DNA of 64,000 nt from Hungatella sp. UBA3048 (GCA_002367105.1 DFCS01000038.1:62001-126000), one strand, 5' to 3'. Positions 17,135 through 25,959 are shown, numbered from the stretch's first letter. Numbers and translations are program-made. The notes: generated by a model from the letters alone, not told the origin.

Positions 17135-18814
17135 TTAGACTTTTAACTGGAACTTTCCAATTAATAGCTTCAGCATCTGAGCCTGTCCGGCCATTTCCTG
17201 GCTTGCGGCAGCACTTTCCTCTGATGTGGCGGAATTGGTCTGAATCACGCTTGATATCTGATCAATTCCCTGAGTTACCTGGGCAACTGCAAATGCCTGA
17301 TCCTTTGATGCGGAGGATATCTGGTATGCTAAGTCTGCAGCTGTTTTGGAAGACTGGACAATGCGCTCCATGGATTTTGCAGTCTCCTTGGCAATATGAT
17401 TTCCGGCCTCAATGGAAGCCAGGGTATGCTCAATTAATACAGTAGTATTTTTGGAAGCTTCCTGGCTTTTATTGGCCAGGCTGCGGACTTCGTCCGCCAC
17501 AACTGCAAAGCCCTTTCCAGCCTCTCCAGCTCTTGCTGCTTCTACGGCTGCGTTAAGGGCCAGGATATTGGTCTGGAAAGCAATGTCCTCTATGGTTTTG
17601 ATTACCTTTCCGATTTCTGAGGATGCATTGCTGATATCCTCCATGGCATTTGTCAGATCCTGCATCTGAGTTTTACCATATTCCAGCTCTGATGCGGTAT
17701 TGCTCACATGCTGGTTTGTATCCTTTGCATTCTCTGCATTATGGTTAATGTTATTGGAAATATCATTGATGGTGGCGGCCAGCTCTTCAATAGAGGATGC
17801 CTGTTCGGTCGCGCCCTGGCTTAAAGCCTGAGCGCTGCTTGCCACCTGTTCAGCTCCTGAGGCCACCTGGTCTGAGGACTGGGTTATTTTTGCCATGACA
17901 TCATTTAAGGAATCAGTAAGATTCTGTATGGAGAGCTGTACGGAACGGAACTCCCCTTTAAATTCCTCCCGGTCATGTGGAATATCAAAGTTTCCCTGAG
18001 CTATCTGGCTTGTGGTAGAAGAGATATAATCCATATAGTAGGATAAACGCCCCATCATCGTCCTCATGCTGTCTGCAAGATGTCCTAGTTCATCTTCTGA
18101 ACGATATTCCAGAATACATTTTAAATCTCCCTGGGCCATCCGGTCTGCAACCGCTTTCAGTTCGTCAATGGGGCGGGTGATCCCCCTTGTAATGGCGATT
18201 GCTATGATAACGGATGTAATAATGGAAATGAGTATGATGATGCCCATAATAGCAATAAATATGGATGTCAGACGGGATAGCTCGGCAGACCTTAAATCAC
18301 CGGTTGTTGACTTATCTGACAGCATGGTATTGATCGTATCTGCAATCTCCGCTGCCAGGGGAGCTGCCTGGCTTCGGAACGTAGTCATGGCCTCCTTGGG
18401 AGATGTCGATGCAAGCTCAATGGTATGGCTTCGGACCGCCTCATAGGATTTCATCTTTTCTGTAAGCTCGCTGTAAAGCTCTTTTTCCGAGGAGGTCTTC
18501 ATCTGCCCCTGTACCAGTTCCATTTTCTGGTTTATCATTTCAATCTGTTTGTTTAGGTTTTCCTTCTGATTGGCAGTTTCCGCAGGATCCTCCGAAAAAA
18601 TTATGTATAAAATTGTTGCACGGTGAGCCTGAAACGCCTGTCCCAGGCTTCCGATATCGCCCTGGGCAAATCCATAATCCTGCAATTCAGTATGATATTT
18701 CTCATTAACGGTCCGAATGAGCAGAATTCCGATGGTTCCGGCTAAGCCTGAAAACAATACAACGATGAGAAATGCAGCAAGCAGCCGGTTTCCTACCTTT
18801 CGTTTTTTTAACAT
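17135..18814 (-). CDS. methyl-accepting chemotaxis protein (4HB sensor)
   Basis: A 559-residue membrane chemoreceptor. Seen: TM1 about residues 8-30 (LLAAFLIVVLFSGLAGTIGI), an extracellular helical region of about 150 residues of the four-helix-bundle type with a 4HB-like QAHRATILYIIFSED, TM2 (IFIAIMGIIILISIITSVII), a HAMP domain (ITRPIDELKAVADRMAQGDL) and the signalling domain with hairpin tip ILALNAAVEAARAGEAGKG and FAVVADEVRSLANKS. ATG at 18814 is chosen because GGAGG lies 8 bases before it. A second receptor gene follows upstream on the same strand, 352 bases away, with its own terminator, so they are separate units. The ligand is unknown. Confidence 0.92.
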   Translation of the reverse strand: MLKKRKVGNRLLAAFLIVVLFSGLAGTIGILLIRTVNEKYHTELQDYGFAQGDIGSLGQAFQAHRATILYIIFSEDPAETANQKENLNKQIEMINQKMELVQGQMKTSSEKELYSELTEKMKSYEAVRSHTIELASTSPKEAMTTFRSQAAPLAAEIADTINTMLSDKSTTGDLRSAELSRLTSIFIAIMGIIILISIITSVIIAIAITRGITRPIDELKAVADRMAQGDLKCILEYRSEDELGHLADSMRTMMGRLSYYMDYISSTTSQIAQGNFDIPHDREEFKGEFRSVQLSIQNLTDSLNDVMAKITQSSDQVASGAEQVASSAQALSQGATEQASSIEELAATINDISNNINHNAENAKDTNQHVSNTASELEYGKTQMQDLTNAMEDISNASSEIGKVIKTIEDIAFQTNILALNAAVEAARAGEAGKGFAVVADEVRSLANKSQEASKNTTVLIEHTLASIEAGNHIAKETAKSMERIVQSSKTAADLAYQISSASKDQAFAVAQVTQGIDQISSVIQTNSATSEESAAASQEMAGQAQMLKLLIGKFQLKV

Positions 18815-19099
18815 ACAATGTTCCTCCATAGTTTGAGTTTATTTTGTCATAATACGTTTGTTCCATGAATTTTTGGATTAATGTCGGATTTGACATAATA
18901 TTTCATAATGATTTAATATTATATCTTTTCTTAAATTTCCTGAATATGGAATTATTAATAATTATAGTTATCTTTCCGATTTTAGTCAATATAGTAGATG
19001 GTTACGTGAAAATTTTTCCAACCAAAAAAACAGGATCCTTCATTCTGATAAAGGACTGGTCCTTTAACCGGAAGAGTAAATATCTATATTAAAAAAATA
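18815..19099. other. intergenic region upstream of the chemoreceptor gene
   Basis: AT-rich space between two same-strand chemoreceptor genes. It should hold the promoter of the 17135-18814 gene; I see no convincing -35/-10 pair. A plus-strand frame of 75 codons at 18865-19092 lacks a ribosome site and looks spurious. Confidence 0.4.
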
Positions 19100-19155
19100 C
19101 CGCTTCATAATGAATGATGATTATTAATTGCAATTATTCATTCATTATGAAACGG
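19100..19155 (-). terminator. terminator of the dCache chemoreceptor gene
   Basis: TTCATAATGAATGA at 19104-19117 pairs perfectly with TCATTCATTATGAA at 19138-19151, extended by CCG/CGG at the base. On the minus strand the hairpin is followed by GTATTTTTTTAATA. Confidence 0.8.
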
Positions 19156-19166
19156 TTTTGTATAAA

Positions 19167-21134
19167 TTAAAACCGGAACTGATCCATCAGACCATTTAAG
19201 ATCTGGGCCTGACTGGAGAGCTCTTCGCTGGTGGCTGCACTCTCTTCTGCCGTAGCGGAATTGGTCTGCACAACGCCGGATATCTGGTCGATTCCCAGGG
19301 CCACATGGGCAATGGAGCTTGCCTGTTCCTGGGAGGCTTCGGCAATATCATATATCAGGGAAGCCATTTTTTCGGAAGAGGCTGCGATCCGTTCCAGAGA
19401 ATCTGCTGTTTCAGCGGCGATTCCCGTTCCCTTCTCTACCGACTGGGCAGAGCTTTCGATGAGGAAAGCGGTGTTTCTTGAGGCCTCTGCGCTTTTTGAT
19501 GCAAGACTGCGCACTTCGTCGGCAACGACGGCAAAGCCTTTTCCGGCTTCTCCGGCGCGGGCGGCTTCAACCGCTGCATTTAAAGCCAGGATATTGGTCT
19601 GGTAGGCGATATCCTCGATGGTTTTTATGATTTTACCAATTTCGCTGGAGGTATGGTTGATTTCGTTCATCGCATCGGTCATTCTCTTCATCTGTTCTTT
19701 TCCGTTTTCCAGCTGGGATGAAGTCTCCTTTGCCTGGAGGGTGGCTTCCTCTGCGTTTTTGGCATTTAGATCTACATGAGAAGAAATAAGGCTTATGGTA
19801 GCCACCAGCTCTTCCACGGAACTGGCTTGCTCAGTTGCTCCCTGGGAGAGCGCCTGCGCCCCTGCGGATACCTGTTCCGCACCGGATGCTACCTCCTCAG
19901 AGGACTGGTTGATCCTTAAAAGAGTATCTCTTAGCCTGGACTGTAACTGGGTCATGGCCTGAAGAATCCCGCCAAATCCTCCTACATAGGCGGATTCGCA
20001 GCTGGAAGAAACCGTTAAGCTGCCTTCTGCCATCTCATTGAGAATATGATCCACATCTCCGATAATCATTTTTAAACCGTCCGCCAGTTCCCGGGTAGCT
20101 CCTGCCAGCACACCGGTTTCATCCTGGTTGTTGATTACAGGAACCGGAGATTCCAGATCACCCTGCACCAGTCTTTTTAAGCGTTCGGCACAGGCATTTA
20201 CGGGGTTTCCGATTTTTCCGGCAAGGACAACGGATATGATTCCGGTCACAGCCAGTGCTGCGATGAGCAGTATTACCGAAATGATGATACCAGTTATGGT
20301 CGCTCCCATAAAATCCGTCATGGGAGCTCTAAGACCGAAGCTCCAGCCGTCGGTCCCTTCAATGGGCGCATAAGCAAGGAATTCGTTTACACCACCCTTT
20401 TTGTAACGGCCAAAGCCGCTGTTACCTTCGGTCATTCCTTTCTCAAGAGCAGCCAGGGCGGCCAGGCCGGGATCTGTCTTAGCGATCTCCTGTGTATTTG
20501 TCACATTGGTTACTTTCTCCATATCCACATCGGCAATGATACCGCCGCTTCTGTTCAGTATGTAAGAACTGCTTCCCTTGCTTATCTTTATGCTGGCAAC
20601 GATGTCATTTAAAAAAGTCTCAGTAGGGACAAAGTACACGACGCCTACTACTTTTGAATCCGGAATTCCCTTATCCCACAAAGGGGCGGATATTATAATA
20701 GTAAGCTGTCCAGTGATCTTACTGATTAAAGGATCGGATACCACTGTCTCGCCCTTTAGGGATTTTTGGAAATAATCCCGGTCAGAATAGTCTTTTCCAT
20801 CAAATAAGCTGATTCCGTCTGCTCCCAGTATGTTTCCCCGTTGAAAGTCGTGAGTTTTTGCCTTCTGGTCTATGATGGCTTCCTTATCTGCCACACTGGT
20901 TACAGGACTTGAAAGACGGTCAATACTGCCGACTTCATTGGCAATATTTTTATAAATATCCAGTTCTTTGGAAACTCGCTGTGAGGCGGTGAGTGCCAGT
21001 TCCGTCATGGTCTGGTTCATGGTTCCGATCATGCTGGAATAGTTTAAATAAATACTGGTACCACCCACCGCACCCAGGGAAAGAAATACTGTCAAAGCCA
21101 TGCTAAGCAGTATTTTTGTTTTTATACTTTTCAT
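19167..21134 (-). CDS. methyl-accepting chemotaxis protein (dCache sensor)
   Basis: A 655-residue membrane chemoreceptor. Seen: TM1 about residues 5-30, a large extracellular dCache domain with the typical LFDGKDYSDRDYFQKSLKGE and a following TIIISAPLWD, TM2 (TGIIISVILLIAALAVTGII), a HAMP domain (NPVNACAERLKRLVQGDL), and the signalling domain with ILALNAAVEAARAGEAGKG and FAVVADEVRSLASKS. dCache domains bind amino acids, organic acids or other small ligands; which one is not visible. AAGGAG lies 8 bases before the ATG at 21134; the GTG at 21140 is too close. The signalling domain closely resembles that of the neighbouring receptor. Confidence 0.92.
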   Translation of the reverse strand: MKSIKTKILLSMALTVFLSLGAVGGTSIYLNYSSMIGTMNQTMTELALTASQRVSKELDIYKNIANEVGSIDRLSSPVTSVADKEAIIDQKAKTHDFQRGNILGADGISLFDGKDYSDRDYFQKSLKGETVVSDPLISKITGQLTIIISAPLWDKGIPDSKVVGVVYFVPTETFLNDIVASIKISKGSSSYILNRSGGIIADVDMEKVTNVTNTQEIAKTDPGLAALAALEKGMTEGNSGFGRYKKGGVNEFLAYAPIEGTDGWSFGLRAPMTDFMGATITGIIISVILLIAALAVTGIISVVLAGKIGNPVNACAERLKRLVQGDLESPVPVINNQDETGVLAGATRELADGLKMIIGDVDHILNEMAEGSLTVSSSCESAYVGGFGGILQAMTQLQSRLRDTLLRINQSSEEVASGAEQVSAGAQALSQGATEQASSVEELVATISLISSHVDLNAKNAEEATLQAKETSSQLENGKEQMKRMTDAMNEINHTSSEIGKIIKTIEDIAYQTNILALNAAVEAARAGEAGKGFAVVADEVRSLASKSAEASRNTAFLIESSAQSVEKGTGIAAETADSLERIAASSEKMASLIYDIAEASQEQASSIAHVALGIDQISGVVQTNSATAEESAATSEELSSQAQILNGLMDQFRF

Positions 21135-21296
21135 AATCACTTCTCCTTTGTACTTCGCTTGAGGCTGCGAATTTAAGTATACTTTATGTTGGGAAAAATG
21201 TCTAATTCCTTTTCTATGATATGAAGTAAAATGTCAATAGACAATTAACGATTGCTTGACACCATCAGAAGGTGTATCTTATTTAACATACATTAA

Positions 21297-21388
21297 ATAC
21301 CGCCGTTGATTTGATATGATACCCCCAAGTAAGTTTTTATATTTTAGTGTCCTACTTGGGGGTATCATATCATACACAACGGCGGTAT
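21297..21388. repeat. large imperfect inverted repeat at the 3' end of the arsenic operon
   Basis: Left arm 21297-21331 and right arm 21353-21388 pair over 12 bases (ATACCGCCGTTG), a short mismatch, then 20 bases (TGATATGATACCCCCAAGTA), around a 21-base loop. It starts 3 bases after the arsC stop. It can act as a transcription barrier for the operon, though the T tract is poor. Confidence 0.85.
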
Positions 21389-21391
21389 TTC

Positions 21392-21784
21392 CTATCGTCT
21401 TATTTCTTTTGCTAAATCTCTAATTTTTGTTTCTATAACGCGGATTGTATCTATAAATTCTTGGTCGCTCTTGCCAGTAGGATCACTCAATCCCCAATCC
21501 TCACGATGCTTACATGGCAGGAATGGGCATTGGACGTTACAGCCCATTGTCACCACAATGTCCACGGGTGGGATTTCTGATAAGAGTTTGCTATATTGCG
21601 ACGCCTCCATATCAATATTATAAAGTTGTTTCATCAGGCGTACAGCGTCTTGATTAATATGCGGCTTGGTTTCCGTTCCAGCCGAATAGCATTCCATAAC
21701 ATCACCCGCAAGGTGGCGGCCTAATGCCTCAGCAATTTGACTACGGCAAGAATTATGAACACAAATAAATGCTACCTTTACCAT
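21392..21784 (-). CDS. arsC: arsenate reductase, thioredoxin-coupled type
   Basis: A 130-residue arsenate reductase of the low-molecular-weight phosphatase fold, reducing arsenate to arsenite for export. Seen: the P-loop CVHNSCR (C8-x5-R14), and the redox cysteines in MGCNVQCPFLPC followed by EDWGLSDPTGK, the family pattern in which two further Cys relay electrons to thioredoxin. GAAAGGACGG precedes the ATG at 21784. It is the last gene of the operon, 13 bases after arsA. Length fits the family (130-140). Confidence 0.93.
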   Translation of the reverse strand: MVKVAFICVHNSCRSQIAEALGRHLAGDVMECYSAGTETKPHINQDAVRLMKQLYNIDMEASQYSKLLSEIPPVDIVVTMGCNVQCPFLPCKHREDWGLSDPTGKSDQEFIDTIRVIETKIRDLAKEIRR

Positions 21785-21797
21785 ATCTTCCGTCCTT

Positions 21798-23534
21798 TCA
21801 AAGCGTTAACAAACGGTCGCCTTTGATTTCTTCGCCACTCCATGTAATTAACGCAAATTTTCCATCAGCATGTTCATCAACGCGATTAAGCCATTCAACC
21901 TCATTTGATGCCTTTGCTGCCAACATAGGATTGGTGGTATCCGTGCCGTACAAGGATTGGTTGATAATCCACCACTTAGCGGATATACCTGCCCGCTTCA
22001 AATCATCCTCCAAACGCAATGCCTCATAAACAGGTGTTGCTTCGGGCAGCGTTACAATAAGAACTTCGGTTTCATCAGATTTTAGCCTTGGCAGAAGCTT
22101 TTTCACTGATTCAGGGATTTCACCTTTTGTTCGCTGTATTTCGTGATTATAGCTTTGTGTGGACTCCAGAAGAAGTAGAGTATGACCAGTAGGGGCGGTA
22201 TCAATTACCACTACCTGATCGTCAGCTTTATCCACTATTTCAGCAAAGGCACGAAACACAGCAATTTCCTGTGTACATGGAGAACGCAGATCTTCCTCAA
22301 CATAGGCAATATCCCCTTCGCTCATACCAGACGCGCGAGCCTTGTCAAGTATTTCTGACTGGTACTTTTTCAGTTCTGCGGCCTCGTCGATATGACTCAT
22401 AGAAACGCCGCAGTTTTCTTCCAGTACAAATTTCAGATGTGCAGCAGGGTCGGTGGTTGTAAGATGAACTTTTTCTCCACGCTTTGCAAGACCCAATGCA
22501 ACAGCAGCGGCAACAGTTGTCTTACCTACGCCGCCTTTCCCCATCGTGAAAATAACACGCTTCCCGTTTGCTGCCAGTTCGTCAATCACATGATTCAATG
22601 TAGGAACATGAACGGCATTCAGCGTTTCGTTGTGTACAGTTACATGGTCAGTATTTAACAAGGCACGCACATTTTCAAGTCCAGTAACGTTATAGGCACG
22701 CAAGGGAACCATATGAAGCGGAAGCTTTTGTAAACTTTCCGGCATAGTGTTAATTGCAGTCTGCTGTTTCTCATACAGGTTGGAAGAAAGTGAATCGCTG
22801 TATTCAGTCAGTACACCATTGATAACAAGCATTTGATTGAGGACCCCTAGTGAAGAAAGTTCGACATAAGCCCGTGCTGCTTCTTTGAACGGTGCTGTTT
22901 CGGGGCGTGTCACAAGGATTAATGTGGTCAGGTTCCCGTCTGCCAGAGTTTCTACAGCCTGCTTGTAAATAGCCTTTTTGCTTTCCAGACCGGAAAGCTG
23001 GCCCAAGCAGGAGGCACCATGAGTGCTTTCGCTGATAAAATCGCTCCATGCGGACGGGAGCTGGAGCATACGCAGCGTATGGCCAGTGGGTGCGGTGTCA
23101 AAAATAATATGGTCATATTCCTGTTGTACCTTGCTGTCTGTGATAAAATTGGAAAATTCATTGAACGCTGCAATCTCCACAGTGCAGGAACCGGAAAGCT
23201 GTTCTTCCATGTTAGCGAGAACGGCGCCGGGAAGTTTGCCGCGATAAGGAGCAATGACGCTTTCCCGGTATTCAGCTGCGGCTTTAATTGGGTCTAGATT
23301 TGCCACAACCAAGTTAGGCACATCGGGAATCGGATTCCCCTTGTTTGACAGCTCCATGGAGAAAACATCCTGCAAATTAGAGGCCGGATCGGTACTGATT
23401 AGCAGCACCCGCTTTCCACTGTCTGCAAGTGATACAGCGGTGGCGCAGGCAACGCTGGTTTTTCCAACGCCGCCCTTGCCGGTATAAAAAAGGTACTTTG
23501 TGAGTTTAATAGTACGTGGATCGAATAAATTCAC
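21798..23534 (-). CDS. arsA: arsenical pump-driving ATPase ArsA
   Basis: A 578-residue cytoplasmic ATPase with two homologous halves that energises arsenite export. Seen: Walker-type loops FYTGKGGVGKTSVA (half 1) and FTMGKGGVGKTTVA (half 2), each followed by a DTAPTGHTL motif. The open frame runs to an ATG at 23570, but that is inside arsD; AAAGGAGG followed 11 bases later by GTG at 23534 gives the N-terminus VNLFDPRTIKLTKYLF typical of ArsA. The start is one base after the arsD stop. Its partner here is the Acr3 carrier, a pairing known from other Firmicutes with arsDA. Confidence 0.92.
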   Translation of the reverse strand: MNLFDPRTIKLTKYLFYTGKGGVGKTSVACATAVSLADSGKRVLLISTDPASNLQDVFSMELSNKGNPIPDVPNLVVANLDPIKAAAEYRESVIAPYRGKLPGAVLANMEEQLSGSCTVEIAAFNEFSNFITDSKVQQEYDHIIFDTAPTGHTLRMLQLPSAWSDFISESTHGASCLGQLSGLESKKAIYKQAVETLADGNLTTLILVTRPETAPFKEAARAYVELSSLGVLNQMLVINGVLTEYSDSLSSNLYEKQQTAINTMPESLQKLPLHMVPLRAYNVTGLENVRALLNTDHVTVHNETLNAVHVPTLNHVIDELAANGKRVIFTMGKGGVGKTTVAAAVALGLAKRGEKVHLTTTDPAAHLKFVLEENCGVSMSHIDEAAELKKYQSEILDKARASGMSEGDIAYVEEDLRSPCTQEIAVFRAFAEIVDKADDQVVVIDTAPTGHTLLLLESTQSYNHEIQRTKGEIPESVKKLLPRLKSDETEVLIVTLPEATPVYEALRLEDDLKRAGISAKWWIINQSLYGTDTTNPMLAAKASNEVEWLNRVDEHADGKFALITWSGEEIKGDRLLTL

Positions 23535-23535
23535 T

Positions 23536-23910
23536 TTAGCAGCAGCCTCCTTTGCAGCAACAGCCCTCATTTCCCTGTGCCTTTACTGGGGTTCCCAGCA
23601 GGTCGGCGGACAGGCCTAACCACTCCGTAATCTCCGCATTGGTGGGGTATTTTCCGGTCAAAACGATCTCTCCGTCCATCAAGGTTATTGGTAAGCCGTC
23701 AGGCCCTTTGTCATTGATGAAGTCATTTACAGCCTTATTATTCACAAACTCCATTGGTGCACTGTTGAGATTAAAACGATCAACGGTTATGCCATGCTTT
23801 TTCAACGTATCAAGTACAGTAGATATACGAAGTAATTCGGGATCAACCCCTACTCCGCAAAGTCCAGTTGAGCAGCACATAGCAGGTTCAAAAATTTGCA
23901 TTGTTTTCAT
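23536..23910 (-). CDS. arsD: arsenite metallochaperone / repressor ArsD
   Basis: A 124-residue ArsD, which hands arsenite to ArsA and can weakly repress the operon. Seen: MQIFEPAMCCSTGLCG with the C-C and C of the arsenite site near the N-terminus, a thioredoxin-like core with PITLMDGEIVLTGKYPT, and a C-terminal GCCCKGGCC cysteine cluster. The frame is open 25 codons further upstream, but AGAAGG precedes the ATG at 23910 and the family start fits. The 3' end carries the ribosome site of arsA. Confidence 0.92.
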   Translation of the reverse strand: MKTMQIFEPAMCCSTGLCGVGVDPELLRISTVLDTLKKHGITVDRFNLNSAPMEFVNNKAVNDFINDKGPDGLPITLMDGEIVLTGKYPTNAEITEWLGLSADLLGTPVKAQGNEGCCCKGGCC

Positions 23911-24015
23911 AAAGTTACCTTCTTTCATTAAATTTATTTTAGAATCGCGTCCTATGAAGAAGCGTTCCAAATTTGCAGGCAGCATATTGGGGAGGCTTTC
24001 ATTCGGGAGCTCCCC

Positions 24016-24141
24016 TTAAATCACATTATCGACGGGAGTTGTTATATCATTTGTGGTACTGTTCATATAATTTAGCCCATAAACAGCCTGCTGGCTGTTC
24101 GATACATCATTCATGTTGCTAATGCTCAATTCGCCAACCAT
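24016..24141 (-). CDS. small unidentified ORF inside the arsenic operon (41 aa)
   Basis: A 41-codon frame (MVGELSISNMNDVSNSQQAV at the N-terminus, ending TPVDNVI) with a strong AAGGAGG 6 bases before its ATG, lying between acr3 and arsD. The acr3 stop is 24 bases upstream of the ATG. It has no Cys, signal peptide or membrane segment and is rich in Asn, Ser, Val and Thr. I do not recognise it. It may be a real small protein, or the cut-down remains of a longer gene. The ribosome site is the main support for translation. Confidence 0.55.
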   Translation of the reverse strand: MVGELSISNMNDVSNSQQAVYGLNYMNSTTNDITTPVDNVI

Positions 24142-24165
24142 ACAAATCCTCCTTTTCAATGTGAC

Positions 24166-25236
24166 TTAGCTCAAATTATTGTTTGACATGGGATCCGGGA
24201 ACCAATGGGTGGTTTTATTTGCTATCTTCACAAGAAAAAGCATCACGGGTACTTCCGTCAAGACCCCCACTGTAGTAGCAAGCGCAGCGGCGGAGCTGGT
24301 TCCAAACAGTGCGATTGCCACAGCGACAGATAGTTTAAAAAAGTTTGACGCGCCGATCATTCCAGCTGGTGCGGAAATGGAGTATGGCAGCTTAAACTGC
24401 CGGGCAGCAAAGTAAGCGATAAAGAAAATCAGGAACGTCTGAATAATCAGAGGTACAGCGATTAAGACAATGTGTAGGGGATTGCGGATTATGGTTTCAC
24501 CCTGGAATGCAAATACCAGTACCAGCGTTAATAATAATCCTATAGTGGTAACACCATCAAATTTATTTACAAAAATATTGTTGAAATATTCTTCCCCTTT
24601 CTTTTTGATTACCAGTATACGGGTCAGCATTCCGCCTACCAGTGGAATTACGACAAACAGTACCACCGATAAAATCAGAGTATCCCACGGCACAGCAACA
24701 TTGGAAACGCCAAGCAAGAATTTTACAATGGGTACAAAGGCTACTAAGATAATAAGGTCATTGGTTGCTACCTGTACGACGGTATATGCGGGATTCCCTT
24801 TCGTTAAGCTACTCCACACAAAAACCATCGCAGTACATGGAGCAGCTCCCAAAAGTACCGCGCCTGCCAGATATTCCGTTGCCAAATCTGGCGAGATGAA
24901 CGCTTTAAAAATCACAAAGAAAAACAGTGAGGCGATTGCATACATGGTAAATGGCTTAATAAACCAGTTAGTAATCCATGTAACAAACAGTCCTTTTGGA
25001 TTTTTGCCAACATTTTTAATACTCTGAAAATCTACTTTCATCATCATAGGGTAAATCATCAGCCAGATTAAAACTGCCATCGGTATAGATACTTTGGCAT
25101 ACTCAAACTGATTCATAAAATCGGGGATGGCTGGCAAAAACCTTCCTATTAATACGCCTATCACCATACAGAGAATAACCCATACGGTCAGATATTTTTG
25201 AAAAAAGCCTATGTCTGTCTGCTGATCTGATTTCAT
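24166..25236 (-). CDS. acr3: arsenite efflux carrier Acr3
   Basis: A 356-residue membrane transporter of the Acr3/ArsB (BART) family exporting arsenite. Seen: about ten hydrophobic helices, WLMIYPMMMKVDF, the conserved GAAPCTAMVFVWS with the essential Cys of TM4, and the later APAGMIGASNFF and ATTVGVLTEVPVMLF segments. AGGAG lies 9 bases before the ATG at 25236. It is the second gene of the operon, 112 bases after arsR. In the presence of ArsA it can work as an ATP-driven pump; alone it uses the membrane potential. Confidence 0.93.
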   Translation of the reverse strand: MKSDQQTDIGFFQKYLTVWVILCMVIGVLIGRFLPAIPDFMNQFEYAKVSIPMAVLIWLMIYPMMMKVDFQSIKNVGKNPKGLFVTWITNWFIKPFTMYAIASLFFFVIFKAFISPDLATEYLAGAVLLGAAPCTAMVFVWSSLTKGNPAYTVVQVATNDLIILVAFVPIVKFLLGVSNVAVPWDTLILSVVLFVVIPLVGGMLTRILVIKKKGEEYFNNIFVNKFDGVTTIGLLLTLVLVFAFQGETIIRNPLHIVLIAVPLIIQTFLIFFIAYFAARQFKLPYSISAPAGMIGASNFFKLSVAVAIALFGTSSAAALATTVGVLTEVPVMLFLVKIANKTTHWFPDPMSNNNLS

Positions 25237-25348
25237 TTAATTATGCTCCTGTCATATTGAATTTTTTCTATGTTACGACAATTTTTTTATCGGTGCCAAA
25301 TTTCCCCTAAGGAACATGACACCGACAGCTGCGGTGACAGTAATGCAT

Positions 25349-25666
25349 CTATATATCACCACCTTTACGGTGGCAAATGCAATCGGGTTTCGAAGTGAAT
25401 ATCTCTCCTAACTGCTGATAAAAAGCTTTTAGGCATTCATCATTCAATGAGTAATAAATCCATTTACCTTCCGGCCTTGCGTTCACTAAACCAGCGCTTA
25501 TCAACACTTTCATATCATGGGATAGGGTTGGCTGGGTAATATGAAACTTCTCCAAAATACTACAGGCGCACAGCTCACCGCAAGAAAGCATATCGACAAT
25601 TCGTAATCGTTTTGGATCGGACAAAGCCTTAAGGACTTTGGCATTCTGAATATATTTTTCTTCCAT
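25349..25666 (-). CDS. arsR: ArsR-family arsenic-responsive repressor
   Basis: A 105-residue winged-helix repressor. Seen: SDPKRLRIVDML, the metal-binding ELCACSIL (in place of ELCVCDL) with two Cys in the third helix, the DNA-recognition helix ITQPTLSHDMKVL and a wing KWIYYSLN. A second Cys pair (DCICH) sits near the C-terminus and might take part in arsenite binding, which is inference. The gene is first in the ars operon, with a good promoter and a candidate operator immediately upstream. Length and motif order fit the family. Confidence 0.93.
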   Translation of the reverse strand: MEEKYIQNAKVLKALSDPKRLRIVDMLSCGELCACSILEKFHITQPTLSHDMKVLISAGLVNARPEGKWIYYSLNDECLKAFYQQLGEIFTSKPDCICHRKGGDI

Positions 25667-25679
25667 AGTACAACCTCAC

Positions 25680-25729
25680 ATAGAATATTTTCTATATATT
25701 ATCATATGCCTCAAATTAAAATATGTCAA
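25680..25729 (-). promoter_or_regulatory. ars operon promoter and ArsR operator
   Basis: On the minus strand TTGACA (25729-25724), a 17-base spacer and TATGAT (25706-25701) form a strong sigma-A promoter. Just downstream, ATAGAA-N4-TTCTAT (25680-25695) is an inverted repeat covering the expected start site, the usual place for an ArsR operator. Confidence 0.8.
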
Positions 25730-25817
25730 TACAATTTACTTTTATATATCATTTTTAATTGCTTTAATACATTCTCCGTAATATGGACTATTTCCGTTAC
25801 AAATTTTGGGTCATTAC

Positions 25818-25846
25818 TTGCCTTTTAACGTATTTTGTGCTACACT
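25818..25846 (+). promoter_or_regulatory. promoter of queT
   Basis: TTGCCT at 25818-25823, a 17-base spacer, and TACACT at 25841-25846 put the start near 25853, so the queT leader carries both hairpin elements described next. Confidence 0.55.
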
Positions 25847-25856
25847 TTTTTATGCA

Positions 25857-25907
25857 ATAAGGTCGCAGACCCCTTGATTTTCTCAAGGCCCTTCTGCATT
25901 CAACGAC
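25857..25907 (+). ncRNA. structured leader element upstream of the preQ1 aptamer
   Basis: GGTCG at 25861-25865 can pair with CGACC at 25903-25907, enclosing CCTTGA/TCAAGG. An alternative fold AAGG-TCGCAGACC-CCTT resembles the start of a preQ1-I aptamer (the Thermoanaerobacter one has GGGTCGCAGTAACCCC), but the A-rich tail is missing. Its role is unclear. Confidence 0.35.
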
Positions 25908-25908
25908 C

Positions 25909-25951
25909 GGTGTGTTCGAGACCTTCCACACCTAAAACAAAACTAAAGGAG
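25909..25951 (+). ncRNA. preQ1-I-like riboswitch
   Basis: P1 GGTGTG (25909-25914) pairs with CACACC (25927-25932), with loop TTCGAGACCTTC, followed by the A-rich tail TAAAACAAAACTAA and then AGGAG. This order matches the preQ1-I class (stem, TTC loop, A-rich strand ending ACTAA). The tail overlaps the ribosome site, so control of translation is likely. The gene downstream, queT, is a usual partner. Confidence 0.72.
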
Positions 25952-25959
25952 AAATGAAT

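Noticed and set aside
18865..19092. 75-codon plus-strand frame between the chemoreceptor genes
   Set aside because: No ribosome site, very hydrophobic and low-complexity product, AT-rich intergenic DNA; looks like chance.
21297..25729. Transposon carrying the ars genes
   Set aside because: Only one end has a large inverted repeat; no transposase, integrase or target duplication was seen.
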